Shown here piece after piece: positions 34,725 to 43,561 of a stretch of DNA of 55,076 nucleotides. Origin of the DNA: Cupriavidus pauculus (GTDB taxonomy: Bacteria > Pseudomonadota > Gammaproteobacteria > Burkholderiales > Burkholderiaceae). Position numbers and translations under genes: made by a program. Positions within the stretch are counted from its first letter, which is position 1. Every line of letters starts with the position of its first letter. The notes beneath the pieces were generated by a model. The model was not told the DNA's origin. It did not search any database and saw only the letters and a list, made by a program, of their open reading frames with translations. The stretch spans positions 1 to 55,076 of the forward strand of contig NZ_VZOW01000037.1 of NCBI RefSeq assembly GCF_008801835.1. The letters are read 5' to 3'.

Positions 34725-35522
34725 TCAGTCGAGCGCGAGCGTTGCCACCACCGGCGTGTGGTCGGACGGCTGGTCCCAGCGGCGCGGTTCCTTGTCGATC
34801 AGGCAGGTCGTGCAGCGCTGCGCCAGTTCGGCCGACAGCAGAATATGGTCGATGCGCAGGCCGGCGTTGCGGCGAAAACCCATCATCCGATAGTCCCACC
34901 AGGAGAAGGTTTTCTCGGGCTGCTCGAACATGCGGAACGAATCGACCAGACCCATTGCGATCAGCGTCTTGAAAGCGTCGCGCTCTTGCGGCGATACCAG
35001 GTTCTGGCCTTCCCACTTGGCCGGATCGTGCACATCGCGGTCTTCCGGCGCGATATTGAAATCGCCCAGCAGCGCCAGCTTCGGATATTTGATCATCTCC
35101 GCGCGCAGCCAGTCGGTCATCGCCTTGAGCCAGTCGAGCTTGTAGACGAACTTCTCGGAATCGAGCGCCTGGCCGTTCGGAAAATAGGCGCTGATCAGGC
35201 GCACGTCGCCATAAGTGCCGGCGATGACGCGCTGTTGCGCATCTTCGTAGCCGGGGATATTGCGCACCACATCGGTCGGCGCGGGCATGGCGCCGTCGCG
35301 GGCGACGATCGCGACGCCGTTGTAGGTCTTTTGGCCGGTAAAGATGCTGTGGAACCCGTTGGCTTCCAGTTCCGCCAGCGGGTACTTGTCATCGGGCAGC
35401 TTCAGTTCCTGCAGGCACAGGGCGTCGATGGGCGTGCCCGCGGCCTCCTGTGCCTCCAGCCATTGCAGCACTTGCGGCAAGCGCACTTTGAGGGAATTGA
35501 CGTTCCAGCTCGCGATTCTCAT
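34725..35522 (-). CDS. xthA: Exodeoxyribonuclease III (AP endonuclease)
   Basis: The 265-residue protein is a full-length ExoIII. It cuts at abasic sites and removes 3' blocking groups in base excision repair. Motifs are MRIASWNVNSLKVRL, CLQELKLPD (metal Glu), YNGVAIVAR, GDFNIAPEDRDVHDP, FSWWDYR, LRIDHILLS and the catalytic His in PSDHTPV. Its start is six bases after the stop of the 140-residue gene, and its stop is four bases before sulP. Confidence 0.94.
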   Translation of the reverse strand: MRIASWNVNSLKVRLPQVLQWLEAQEAAGTPIDALCLQELKLPDDKYPLAELEANGFHSIFTGQKTYNGVAIVARDGAMPAPTDVVRNIPGYEDAQQRVIAGTYGDVRLISAYFPNGQALDSEKFVYKLDWLKAMTDWLRAEMIKYPKLALLGDFNIAPEDRDVHDPAKWEGQNLVSPQERDAFKTLIAMGLVDSFRMFEQPEKTFSWWDYRMMGFRRNAGLRIDHILLSAELAQRCTTCLIDKEPRRWDQPSDHTPVVATLALD

Positions 35523-35528
35523 GGGTGA

Positions 35529-35951
35529 TTATTCTTGTTCGGGGGGCTGGCCAAACAGGCCGCCGAGCAGATCGCGCTCGTTCAGGATATCGAAGGCTAT
35601 CTGCTCATGGATCTTCATGCAACGTCGGATCGCGGCCGGGATCGCGGCGCGCGTCTTGCGGCACAGGCCGGGCTGCTCCGCCAGTTCGATATGAAATCCC
35701 TGCACGGTCCGCACTTCGTTGTCGCTGGGCGTAATGGTGATGACGATGCCCAGCTGCGCGCGCATCTTTTCCTGCATGCGGCGCAACTGGTCGAGGGTCT
35801 CGACGGCTTCCAGGCGCGCCACCAGCTTTTTCTCCTCCTGCTGGGTCAGCAGCAGGATGCGGCGGTCGGCGCCCGGGCCGTCCAGCGTTTCGCGCCGGCA
35901 GTCACAGGCGCCAGGCGGACACTCCGTGCGGATCGGAAAGGGGGTGTCCAT
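35529..35951 (-). CDS. Conserved-looking small protein with N-terminal Cys cluster
   Basis: The 140-residue protein lies between prlC (33-bp gap) and xthA (six-bp gap), so it is cotranscribed with both. The N-terminus has a cysteine cluster (TECPPGACDCRRE), followed by helical regions (LTQQEEKKLVARLEAVETLD, LRRMQEKMRAQLG) and a further pair of cysteines (GLCRKT, IRRCMKI). It could bind a metal. No function is recognised. Confidence 0.7.
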   Translation of the reverse strand: MDTPFPIRTECPPGACDCRRETLDGPGADRRILLLTQQEEKKLVARLEAVETLDQLRRMQEKMRAQLGIVITITPSDNEVRTVQGFHIELAEQPGLCRKTRAAIPAAIRRCMKIHEQIAFDILNERDLLGGLFGQPPEQE

Positions 35952-35984
35952 GACCGGCGCGCCTGGGTGAGCCGGGATCGACGC

Positions 35985-38084
35985 TCAGGCCGTTGCGGTG
36001 GTCTGCGCCATCCCGCCGTGCCGCAGCAGCGCGTCGATCTGCGGCGCGCGGCCACGGAATGCGACGAACGATTCCATCGCCGGACGGCTGCCACCTACCG
36101 ACAGGATCTCGCGCCGGTAGCGCTCGCCGGTCTGCGCATCGAGCACGCTGCCCGACAGCTGTCCGGCTTCCTCGAACGCGGCGTAGACGTCGGCGGACAA
36201 GACTTCAGCCCACTTGTAGCTGTAGTAACCGGCAGCGTAGCCACCCGCGAAGATGTGGCTGAACGTGTTCGGCCAGCGCGACAGCGGCGACTGGGGCACC
36301 ACGTGCCGGGTGTCGTTGATCTGGCGTGACAGTTCCAGCACGGACACCGGGCCCTGCGGATCGAAGTCGGTGTGCAGGTGCATGTCGAACGACGAGAACA
36401 CGATCTGGCGCAGCGTCATCATGCCGTTCTGGAAATTCTTGGCGGCGAGCATGCGGTCGAACAGCGCGCGCGGCAGCGGCGCGCCGGTTTCCACGTGGGC
36501 CGTCATGGTCGACAGCACCTCGTATTCCCAGCAGAAGTTCTCCATGAACTGCGACGGCAGTTCCACGGCATCCCATTCCACGCCGTTGATGCCCGACACG
36601 CCGAGGTCGCCGACCTGCGTCAGCATATGGTGCAGTCCGTGGCCGAATTCATGGAACAGCGTGATCACTTCATCGTGCGTGAACAGCGCCGGCCGGTTGC
36701 CCACAGGCGCGGTGAAGTTGCAGGTCAGGTACGCCACCGGGGTTTGCACGGTGCCGTCGCTGCGCTCCTTGCGGCCGCGCGCATCGTCCATCCAGGCGCC
36801 GCCGCGCTTGCCTTCGCGCGCGTACAGGTCGATGTAGAACTGGGCCAGCAGCGCGCCTTGCGGCGACACGACGCGGAAGAACCGCACATCGGGATGCCAG
36901 GTCTGCGCGCTGTCCGGCTGGATCTTTACCGAGAACAGTTTTTCGACCACGCCGAACAGGCCTTCCAGCACCTTCGGTTCCTGGAAGTACTGCTTGACCT
37001 CGTCGTCGGAGAAGGCGTAGCGGTTCTGGCGCAGCTTTTCCGATACATAGGCAACGTCCCACGGCTCGATCTGGCTCAGGCCGAGACCGGCGGCGAACTC
37101 GCGCAGTTCCTTCCAGTCCGCCTCGGCGTAAGGACGCGCCTTGACCGCCAGTTCGTCGAGGAACTTCAGCACATCGGCCGGCGATTCGGCCATCTTCGGC
37201 ACCAGCGAAACTTCGCCGTAGTTGTTGTAGCCGAGCATCTGCGCTTCTTCGCGGCGCAGGGTCAACTGCTCGCGCATGTTCGACGTGTTGTCCCAGTCCG
37301 CCTGGCCGTTGTTGTACTGCGGGCCCAGTTCGGACGCGCGCGTCACGCTGGCTTCGTACATGGTCTGCCGCAGCGCGCGGTCGTCGGCGTATTGCAGCAC
37401 GGGGAAGTACGACGGGAAATGCAGCGTGAATTTCCAGCCTGGCTTGCCGTCTTTCTCGGCAGCGAGCCTTGCGGCCTCCTTCGCGTCGGCCGGGATGCCG
37501 GACAGACGCGCTTCGTCGTCCACGTACAGCGCATACGCGTTGGTGGCGTCGAGCACGTGGTCGGAAAACGCCTTCGACAACTGCGCCTGCTGCTCCTGGA
37601 TTTCGGCAAAACGCGGCTTCTTGTCTTCGGGCAGCTCGGCGCCGCCCAGGCGGAAACCGCGCAGTTCGTTTTCAAGCAGCTGCTTGCGCGCCGGAGAAAG
37701 CGCGGCGAATTCGGGCCCGCTCGCCACGGCCTTGTATTTTTCGTACAGCGCCAGGCTCTGGCCCAGCGAGGACCAGAATTCCGTCATGCGCGGCAGATTG
37801 TCGGCGTGCGCCTTGCGCAACTCCGGCGTATCCGCGACGGCGCTCAGGTGGCCGACCACGCCCCAGGCGCGTCCCAGCGGTTCGGTGGCGGTCTCCAGCG
37901 CCTCCACGGCGCTGGCCCAGGTTGCCGGCGTGGCCGGGTTTTCGGCGCGTGCCACGGCGGCCTGCGCATCGGCCAGCAGCACATCCAGCGCCGGACCGAT
38001 ATGGTCGGGCCGGATGTCGGCGAAGCGTGGCAGATCCGAAAAATCGAGCAAAGGATTATTGGCGCGATCGGTGGTGTCAGTCAT
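35985..38084 (-). CDS. prlC: Oligopeptidase A (M3 metallopeptidase)
   Basis: A 699-residue cytoplasmic zinc peptidase that degrades signal peptides and other short peptides. The active site HEFGHGLHHML has the HExxH zinc motif, and the third ligand Glu follows in NGVEWDAVELPSQFMENFCW. The ATG at 38084 gives the normal N-terminus (MTDTTDRANNPLLDFSDLP); the frame is open to 38141. It is first in a likely operon with the Cys-cluster gene, xthA and sulP, and is preceded by folD on the same strand. Confidence 0.94.
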   Translation of the reverse strand: MTDTTDRANNPLLDFSDLPRFADIRPDHIGPALDVLLADAQAAVARAENPATPATWASAVEALETATEPLGRAWGVVGHLSAVADTPELRKAHADNLPRMTEFWSSLGQSLALYEKYKAVASGPEFAALSPARKQLLENELRGFRLGGAELPEDKKPRFAEIQEQQAQLSKAFSDHVLDATNAYALYVDDEARLSGIPADAKEAARLAAEKDGKPGWKFTLHFPSYFPVLQYADDRALRQTMYEASVTRASELGPQYNNGQADWDNTSNMREQLTLRREEAQMLGYNNYGEVSLVPKMAESPADVLKFLDELAVKARPYAEADWKELREFAAGLGLSQIEPWDVAYVSEKLRQNRYAFSDDEVKQYFQEPKVLEGLFGVVEKLFSVKIQPDSAQTWHPDVRFFRVVSPQGALLAQFYIDLYAREGKRGGAWMDDARGRKERSDGTVQTPVAYLTCNFTAPVGNRPALFTHDEVITLFHEFGHGLHHMLTQVGDLGVSGINGVEWDAVELPSQFMENFCWEYEVLSTMTAHVETGAPLPRALFDRMLAAKNFQNGMMTLRQIVFSSFDMHLHTDFDPQGPVSVLELSRQINDTRHVVPQSPLSRWPNTFSHIFAGGYAAGYYSYKWAEVLSADVYAAFEEAGQLSGSVLDAQTGERYRREILSVGGSRPAMESFVAFRGRAPQIDALLRHGGMAQTTATA

Positions 38085-38214
38085 GGCGATTCCCGGTTGG
38101 CGTGCCGCGACGGAACGCGCGCGGCACGTTTTCCTGTGCAAGATGAGGCCTTCGCGGCCAAATATCCAGTACGACTTTGCTGTGTGGCGCCCTTAGGCGC
38201 CATCGGGACCTTCC

Positions 38215-39072
38215 TCAGGCCAGGCCAGCCTTGCGCTCGGCCGCTTCCAGCGTGTTGATCAGCAGCATCGTGATCGTCATGGGGCCGACGCCACCCGGTA
38301 CCGGCGTGATGTAGCCGGCCACCTCGCGCACGCCGGCAAAGTCCACGTCGCCGCACAGCTTGCCGGCATCGTCGCGGTTCATGCCGACGTCGATGACCAC
38401 GGCGCCGGGCTTGACCATGTCGGCCGTGATGATGTTGCGGCGGCCCACCGCGGCGACGACCACATCGGCGTCGCGCGTGTGGGCGCTGAGGTCACGCGTT
38501 TTGCTATTGCAGATCGTGACGGTGGCGCCGGCCTGCAGCAGCAGCATCGCCATCGGCTTGCCGACGATGTTCGACGCGCCGACCACCACCGCGCGGGCGC
38601 CGCGCAGCGGGTACTGGATCGACTCCAGCATCTTCATGCAACCGTAGGGTGTGCAGGGGCGGAACAGCGGCGCTCCGGTCATCAGCGCACCGGCATTGGC
38701 CACGTGGAAACCGTCGACGTCCTTTTCCGGTGCGATCGCTTCCAGCACCTTGTGGCTGTCGATGTGCTTCGGCAGGGGTAACTGCACCAGAATGCCGTGG
38801 ATCTTCGGATCGTTGTTCAGGGCGTCGATCCGGGCCAGCAGATCGGCCTCGGACAGGTCGGCCGGATAGCGGTCGAGCGACGAGTGGAACCCGTTGTCCT
38901 CACATGCCTTGACCTTGTTGCGAACATAAACCTGGCTGGCGGGATCCTCGCCAACGAGCACCACGGCCAGCCCAGGCTGATGGCCAGCGGCGGTCAGTCG
39001 GGTGGCGCGGTGCGCAGCTTCGGCGCGGATTTGTTTGGCAAGGGCGTTACCGTCGATCAGTTGAGCGGGCAT
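38215..39072 (-). CDS. folD: Methylenetetrahydrofolate dehydrogenase/cyclohydrolase
   Basis: The 285-residue bifunctional enzyme interconverts methylene-, methenyl- and formyl-tetrahydrofolate. Motifs are VGEDPASQVYVRNKVKACED (with the catalytic Lys), GILVQLPLPKHID, PCTPYGCMKML, the NADP-site VVGASNIVGKPMAMLLL and PGGVGPMTITMLL. The ATG at 39072 (MPAQLIDGNALAKQI) gives the usual length; the frame is open to 39180. It diverges from the CbiM-like gene. Confidence 0.95.
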   Translation of the reverse strand: MPAQLIDGNALAKQIRAEAAHRATRLTAAGHQPGLAVVLVGEDPASQVYVRNKVKACEDNGFHSSLDRYPADLSEADLLARIDALNNDPKIHGILVQLPLPKHIDSHKVLEAIAPEKDVDGFHVANAGALMTGAPLFRPCTPYGCMKMLESIQYPLRGARAVVVGASNIVGKPMAMLLLQAGATVTICNSKTRDLSAHTRDADVVVAAVGRRNIITADMVKPGAVVIDVGMNRDDAGKLCGDVDFAGVREVAGYITPVPGGVGPMTITMLLINTLEAAERKAGLA

Positions 39073-39214
39073 GGGATGTCTTGAGGGGGCCGGGGGAGCG
39101 GGCGCGCGACACTGGCGTGTGCGCGCAAAAGAGCGATTATAAAGCGTTGCCGCCGTCGAAATCGGCTTGATGGCGTGCAAGCCCGGCTGGCGCGGCGGCT
39201 GCTAGCATCCGCTC

Positions 39215-39916
39215 ATGCAAATCGAAGAATCTTCAATTCGCGCATTGTTGGCCACCTGGCCATTGCCGACACTGGCCGTCGGCATGCTTGCATGGGCGCT
39301 GGCGCAACGCCCATGGCGCCTGTTGCAGCGCGAAGCAGCGCTCCAGCATGTCTGGCTCGGCACGATACTGGCGCTGAGCCTGCTGTGGTCGATGCGGGCG
39401 ACGGTGGGGGACGGCATCGTCTTGCAATGGATGGGCGCCACACTGGCGGTGACGATGTTTGGACTGCCGCTGGCCATGGTGTCGCTCGCCATCGTCGATG
39501 TGGCCTCGCTGCTCGGGCTCGCGTACCTGTCCGGGCAGCACTGGCTGGCCATCGACTGGGTATCGCTGGCGCCGCGCTTTGTCTGGATGGCGCTGGTGCC
39601 TGGCGTTGCCACCGCAGGCGTGCAGGCGCTGATTCGGCGCTGGTTACCGCATCACCTGTTCGTGTTCATCCTAGGACACGGGTACTTCGCCGCGCTGCTG
39701 GCCGCACTGGTGACGCGCGGCGCGATGATCGGCTGGGCGTTGTGGACGAGAGAGCTCCAAAACGCCGGCCTGACGATCGGCGATCAACTGACCGGCGGAC
39801 TCATCGTTGCGTTCGGCGAGGCTTTCTTGACCGGGATGCTGGTGGCAATTGCAGTGGTGTATCGACCACACTGGGTTGTGACTTTTGACGCAGACGATTA
39901 TCTGAAAAGTACCTGA
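39215..39916 (+). CDS. CbiM-like membrane protein (energy-coupling-factor permease family)
   Basis: A 233-residue protein with about six membrane segments, resembling the CbiM-type permeases (VASLLGLAYLSGQHW, HHLFVFILGHGYFAALLAAL, GEAFLTGMLVAIAVVYRPHW). True CbiM proteins work with CbiN/CbiQ/CbiO to import cobalt. Here no such partners are adjacent, and the N-terminal metal-binding His of CbiM is not seen, so it is an orphan of unknown substrate. It lies just upstream of the peptide-export locus on the same strand, but no functional link is evident. Confidence 0.7.
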   Translation: MQIEESSIRALLATWPLPTLAVGMLAWALAQRPWRLLQREAALQHVWLGTILALSLLWSMRATVGDGIVLQWMGATLAVTMFGLPLAMVSLAIVDVASLLGLAYLSGQHWLAIDWVSLAPRFVWMALVPGVATAGVQALIRRWLPHHLFVFILGHGYFAALLAALVTRGAMIGWALWTRELQNAGLTIGDQLTGGLIVAFGEAFLTGMLVAIAVVYRPHWVVTFDADDYLKST

Positions 39917-39942
39917 TTGAGAGATCGGATCGCCATCCGCTG

Positions 39943-39958
39943 AATCGTTTAAGCGATT
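39943..39958. promoter_or_regulatory. Short dyad upstream of the peptide gene
   Basis: AATCG (39943-39947) and CGATT (39954-39958) are inverted around six bases, in the 183-bp region between the CbiM-like gene and the peptide gene. A TAATAT (39988-39993) that could be a -10 box follows, with a poor -35 (TTCTCG at 39964-39969, 18 bases away). Both are candidates only. Confidence 0.3.
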
Positions 39959-40099
39959 TGCTATTCTCGCATTTTCGTCGGTTGTCTTAATATTCGTCCT
40001 GTCCCGATGCAAATGTGTCAAGGAAGTCGGGCTTAGGTGGCGTAGGCCGATTAGCGCGTTCGGCGACGTCATTTTCCATTCGCGCAAAAAGGTAATACG

Positions 40100-40258
40100 A
40101 TGATCCAAAAAAGTGGTATCCAGAAGCTGAATCCGAAACAAGCCCGTAAGGTGACGGGTGGACATACTGAATACAACAACTACGAAGCCTGCCGCCGCGT
40201 ATACGCGGAGTGCAAGCAAAACAAGAAGGGCTACTGGACTGGCGACGGTCACAAGTAA
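40100..40258 (+). CDS. Double-glycine leader peptide precursor (52 residues), putative bacteriocin or signalling peptide
   Basis: ATG 40100 follows AAAAAGG by seven bases and opens 52 codons ending TAA 40256-40258. Residues 1-21 are a classical double-glycine leader: it ends VTGG, and hydrophobic residues occupy -4 (Val), -7 (Ala), -12 (Leu) and -15 (Ile), the positions bound by C39 peptidases. Cleavage after Gly21 would release a 31-residue core starting HTEYNNYEA and ending YWTGDGHK. The core is basic, rich in Tyr and Lys, with two cysteines six residues apart (CRRVYAEC) that could form a disulfide. Its own intrinsic terminator follows, then the export genes including a C39 transporter. The final activity is unknown. 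Confidence 0.85.
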   Translation: MIQKSGIQKLNPKQARKVTGGHTEYNNYEACRRVYAECKQNKKGYWTGDGHK

Positions 40259-40282
40259 ATCGTAATCTGGCAAGTGACCAAG

Positions 40283-40308
40283 GCGACCGATTATTCGGTC
40301 GCTTTTTT
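40283..40308 (+). terminator. Intrinsic terminator between the peptide gene and its export genes
   Basis: GCGACCGA (40283-40290) and TCGGTCGC (40295-40302) pair perfectly over TTAT, then TTTTTT follows. It lies 24 bases after the peptide stop. Partial read-through would give much more peptide mRNA than exporter mRNA, as is usual in bacteriocin loci; alternatively the genes from 40509 have their own promoter in the following 200 bp. Confidence 0.9.
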
Positions 40309-40508
40309 ATTTGGATCTTTTGCGGCGCATTGTTTCGGGATTGTCGCATTTGAGCGAATTGTGATTATGCTGGCCGAGCGATTTGCTACTTTAAGGCCAT
40401 GGTGCAGGATCGCAATGCGTGCGGAAATGGAATGCATGCAGCCCGCCGTGGCGATGAACAGTGCGATCTTGATTTTCTTGGTGAGCTGGAATTAAGGCGA
40501 TCGTCAAT

Positions 40509-41447
40509 ATGGATTTGTCGACCTATTTTGCACTGGCGCGTGCCGGCGCTGCGGCGGCATTGCGCACGCCTGTGCAGGGGATTTCCCTCCATTTGAAGGC
40601 GACGCTATGGAAACTATTGTCCACGCCCACCGCTGTCCGGCTCAGCCGGCTGCCATTTCGCGTCGGCCAGGAAGCGAGGCGTGACAGGGTGCGCGGGCGC
40701 ACCTGGGTGCGCCATCTTGAGCGCACACTCAATACGCGCACCACGGCCCGATACGACCAGTTGGTCAGGCAACGCATCGTTCTGGAATCGGCGTTGTATC
40801 ACACCGAGCCGCGCATGATTGAAATGATGCGCACCTGTGCGGCGAAACTCTCCCACTGCAGGACGCGAATGATTGGGCGGGGCGAAACTCCAATTTTCGC
40901 ACCGCTGCATTTTTGCTCGGATATGGTGGCGGCCACCGTGGCGGCCATGACCGAGCCGTACCGCAGCCATGTATTTTCGATTTACAAGGAAGGATATTTT
41001 GGCGCGGCCGAGCAGGCGCAGTGCGAACGAACCGGTATTGCGGAATTCGTGCAGCATCACCCCGATGATCCGCCGTCGCATTTTCGTTCGATGTTGCGGG
41101 ACCTGCGCTCGCATTGCGCCAATGTAGTGATTTTCCCGGACATTCTTCCGCAGTTCACGAATGGCTATCTTGGGCGCGCTATGCGGACCCGGGACGTCCT
41201 TTTGTTCGGTCGACCCGCCAGGCTGCATTCGGGCGCGGAGGAATTGGCGCGAATGGCAAGGGCGAAGCTAGTGCCTTTCTATATCTACTGGCTTGAAGGG
41301 AAACTCGAAATTCGCATTTTCGAACCCTGTGCCAACGGCGACGAGGTGGCCCGCTGTATCGAGCGTGCGCTCCGCGAGCGCGGCGATCAATGGCTGCTCT
41401 GGCATTTTCCCTCGTTGTTCTACTTCAACGACGGGAGTACCCAATAA
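40509..41447 (+). CDS. LpxL/HtrB-like acyltransferase homologue of the peptide locus
   Basis: The 312-residue protein has the layout of lipid A late acyltransferases. The active-site region reads IFAPLHFCSDMVAATVAA (His plus acidic residue, spaced one shorter than the usual HX4D/E). Then come VVIFPDILPQF, a typical LFGRPARLHSGAEELARMAR segment, LVPFYIYWLEGKLEIRIFEP and the end signature DQWLLWHFPSLFYF. It starts 250 bp after the peptide gene and ends two bases before the C39 exporter, so it belongs to the export operon. It could acylate the peptide, a lipid that protects the producer, or be inactive. Family placement is by motif only. Confidence 0.65.
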   Translation: MDLSTYFALARAGAAAALRTPVQGISLHLKATLWKLLSTPTAVRLSRLPFRVGQEARRDRVRGRTWVRHLERTLNTRTTARYDQLVRQRIVLESALYHTEPRMIEMMRTCAAKLSHCRTRMIGRGETPIFAPLHFCSDMVAATVAAMTEPYRSHVFSIYKEGYFGAAEQAQCERTGIAEFVQHHPDDPPSHFRSMLRDLRSHCANVVIFPDILPQFTNGYLGRAMRTRDVLLFGRPARLHSGAEELARMARAKLVPFYIYWLEGKLEIRIFEPCANGDEVARCIERALRERGDQWLLWHFPSLFYFNDGSTQ

Positions 41448-41449
41448 TC

Positions 41450-43561
41450 ATGTCAATGTGGAATTCTTCGCAAACGCTGCGCGGCCTGTACGATATCGAG
41501 CCGATTTATCAGGGCGAAATATCGGAATGTGGCGTGGCGTGTGTCGCCATGCTGCTGCAGGCGCTCGGTATTGAATCCAGTCTCGCAGACGTGCGCAAGC
41601 GGTACGGGGCGTCATTGCTCGGCATGTCGCTGGTGGACCTCGTCGAGGCGCTGGAATCCTACGATGTGGCTTCGGATCCGGTGCGGTTCGATCCAGAGGC
41701 GCTAGTGGAGTTACCGCTGCCGGCCATTCTGCATGTGCGCGGAAATCACTTTGTGCTGGTGATGCGCGCCGCGGGAGACCTGTTTCAAGTGTTCGACCCT
41801 GCGGTTGGCGTCCATTTGCTGCATCGCGGCGTACTCGCAGGGGTGGCAACCGGCTATGCGCTGATCCTCGGGGAAGACGAACGGCCGCGGCCGCGGGCGC
41901 GAAATAGCGGACAACGGCCAAGCCGCATGCGCCTGGCGCAAGCCGGAGGCATCCCCCTGGTCAGCCTGATGCTAATTTCCGGCGCGCTGTCGTTCATGAC
42001 GCCGCTGTTCGTCGGAACATTTGTCGACAGACTGCTGAATCCTGGCGGCATGCACGCCTACTGGTCGATCGGCTGCGCGTTTCTGGCAGCGGTGCTCGGT
42101 GCATTTGCATTCGAGCGGTTCTGTGGCCGGACATTGAATCGCCATTGCGCCAGCGTCGGCATGCTGGCATTGGATCGCGCATTTTCGCGGCTGATCGATA
42201 ATCGTCTCGGCTACTTTTCGCGGCGCACGCCGGGCGATCTGGTTGAAAGGTTCTCTGCCTATGGCGACGCGGCAATTGCCCGCGTCCGGCTAGGCAACAC
42301 CATGTTTTGCGCGGTGCTGGTTGCCATCGTCGCCATCTTGGCGATGGCGTGGCTGCAACCGTGGCTCGCGATTATCAGCATGGTCGGTATTGCCATTTCG
42401 GGCCTGATTACGCAGCGCTACGGCCAGCATGCGCAAAGCCTGCGCATGGATGCGGAAGTGGTGGCAGGCAACCAGCGGCAATTTATGCTGGAGACAATTC
42501 AAGGTATTCACGCATGGAAATCGGCCCTGGGCACGCGTCGCCGGGCGCAGGCCTTCGCCGACCATGGTTGCGCGACGATCCAGACCTGGCGCCGCCAAGC
42601 GGATCTCGGTGTCCGCCAGCAGACTGCGTACAAGTTATTGGGCAATGTGGAACTGCTGGTGATGCTGGGTGTCGCCGCAAATGCGATGCTTCATGGCGAA
42701 TTGTCTTTCGGCGCCTTCTATGCATTTACGTTTTTGCGGCAGATTGCATTTGCGTCGGCTACCGCGGGCTATGGCGCCTGGGTGGGTGCGCGGTCGAATC
42801 GCGTGGCCGAAGCGCGCGCGCAAGACATGTTTGAGCAGGAGCGCGATGTGTATCCCGACGAGCAGCAAGGGCTAGAGCAATCGCTGCAATTCGACCAGTT
42901 GAATTTCCGGCATCCGGGCAGTCCCCTCGCGCTCGAGGATATTTGCTTGTCGATCCGGCCTGGCGAAAGGATCGCCTTGATTGGTGAATCCGGTTCGGGA
43001 AAGACCACGCTTCTGTCGCTGCTGGCCGGCATGGAAACGCCATCGTCGGGCGCTCTACGAATCGACGGGGAATGGACCGATCGTTGGGAACGACTGCGGC
43101 GCTACTGCCATCTGCAGACGTCTTCGGACATTCTGTTCACCGGCACGCTGCTGGAAAATATTTCGATGTTCGCGCCGAATCCCGATCGCGCCTGTTGTCA
43201 GAAACTGGTCGATGCAGTCGGCATGGGCCAGCGGGTTGCCGCGTTGCCGGGCGGTATCGATACGTTATTGACCGACGCGACGGCATCGCTTTCCGCCGGC
43301 GAACGGCAGCGCATCATGGTGGCGCGTGCGCTTTATGCACGCCGGTCCGTGAGTATTTTCGACGAGCCGACTGCAAACCTCGACGCCGACAGTGCGCTCG
43401 CGGTGATCGACGCCATCACGCGCCACGCGCACGCGGCCATCGTCGTGACGCATGACCGGTCCCATCTGCATTTATTTGACGTGGTGTATGAACTGCGAGA
43501 CGGGCGTCTTCATCGTTTTGGATGTGCGGTGGAAACCGAGTCTATCGAGGCACTGTCATGA
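41450..43561 (+). CDS. C39 peptidase-containing ABC exporter (PCAT)
   Basis: From ATG 41450 the protein has 703 residues. The N-terminal C39 peptidase domain (residues 13-140) has Gln21, the nucleophile Cys27 (SECGVACVAML), His100 (RGNHFVLV) and Asp116 (VFDPAVG), so it should be active. A six-segment membrane domain (about 165-440) and an ATPase domain follow, with Walker A GESGSGKTTLL, signature LSAGERQR and Walker B SIFDEPTANLD. PCATs cut double-glycine leaders and move the core peptide out of the cytoplasm. It is two bases after the acyltransferase gene and overlaps the MacA-like gene by ATGA. Its natural substrate is the peptide at 40100. Confidence 0.93.
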   Translation: MSMWNSSQTLRGLYDIEPIYQGEISECGVACVAMLLQALGIESSLADVRKRYGASLLGMSLVDLVEALESYDVASDPVRFDPEALVELPLPAILHVRGNHFVLVMRAAGDLFQVFDPAVGVHLLHRGVLAGVATGYALILGEDERPRPRARNSGQRPSRMRLAQAGGIPLVSLMLISGALSFMTPLFVGTFVDRLLNPGGMHAYWSIGCAFLAAVLGAFAFERFCGRTLNRHCASVGMLALDRAFSRLIDNRLGYFSRRTPGDLVERFSAYGDAAIARVRLGNTMFCAVLVAIVAILAMAWLQPWLAIISMVGIAISGLITQRYGQHAQSLRMDAEVVAGNQRQFMLETIQGIHAWKSALGTRRRAQAFADHGCATIQTWRRQADLGVRQQTAYKLLGNVELLVMLGVAANAMLHGELSFGAFYAFTFLRQIAFASATAGYGAWVGARSNRVAEARAQDMFEQERDVYPDEQQGLEQSLQFDQLNFRHPGSPLALEDICLSIRPGERIALIGESGSGKTTLLSLLAGMETPSSGALRIDGEWTDRWERLRRYCHLQTSSDILFTGTLLENISMFAPNPDRACCQKLVDAVGMGQRVAALPGGIDTLLTDATASLSAGERQRIMVARALYARRSVSIFDEPTANLDADSALAVIDAITRHAHAAIVVTHDRSHLHLFDVVYELRDGRLHRFGCAVETESIEALS

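Noticed and set aside
39671..40273. 200-codon minus-strand frame covering the peptide gene
   Set aside because: It runs antisense through the end of the CbiM-like gene and the peptide gene, has no ribosome site and no domain, while the plus-strand peptide has leader motif, ribosome site and terminator.
40399..40596. Plus-strand 65-codon frame between peptide terminator and acyltransferase gene, considered as a second peptide
   Set aside because: No double-glycine leader, no ribosome site, and it runs into the acyltransferase gene in another frame.
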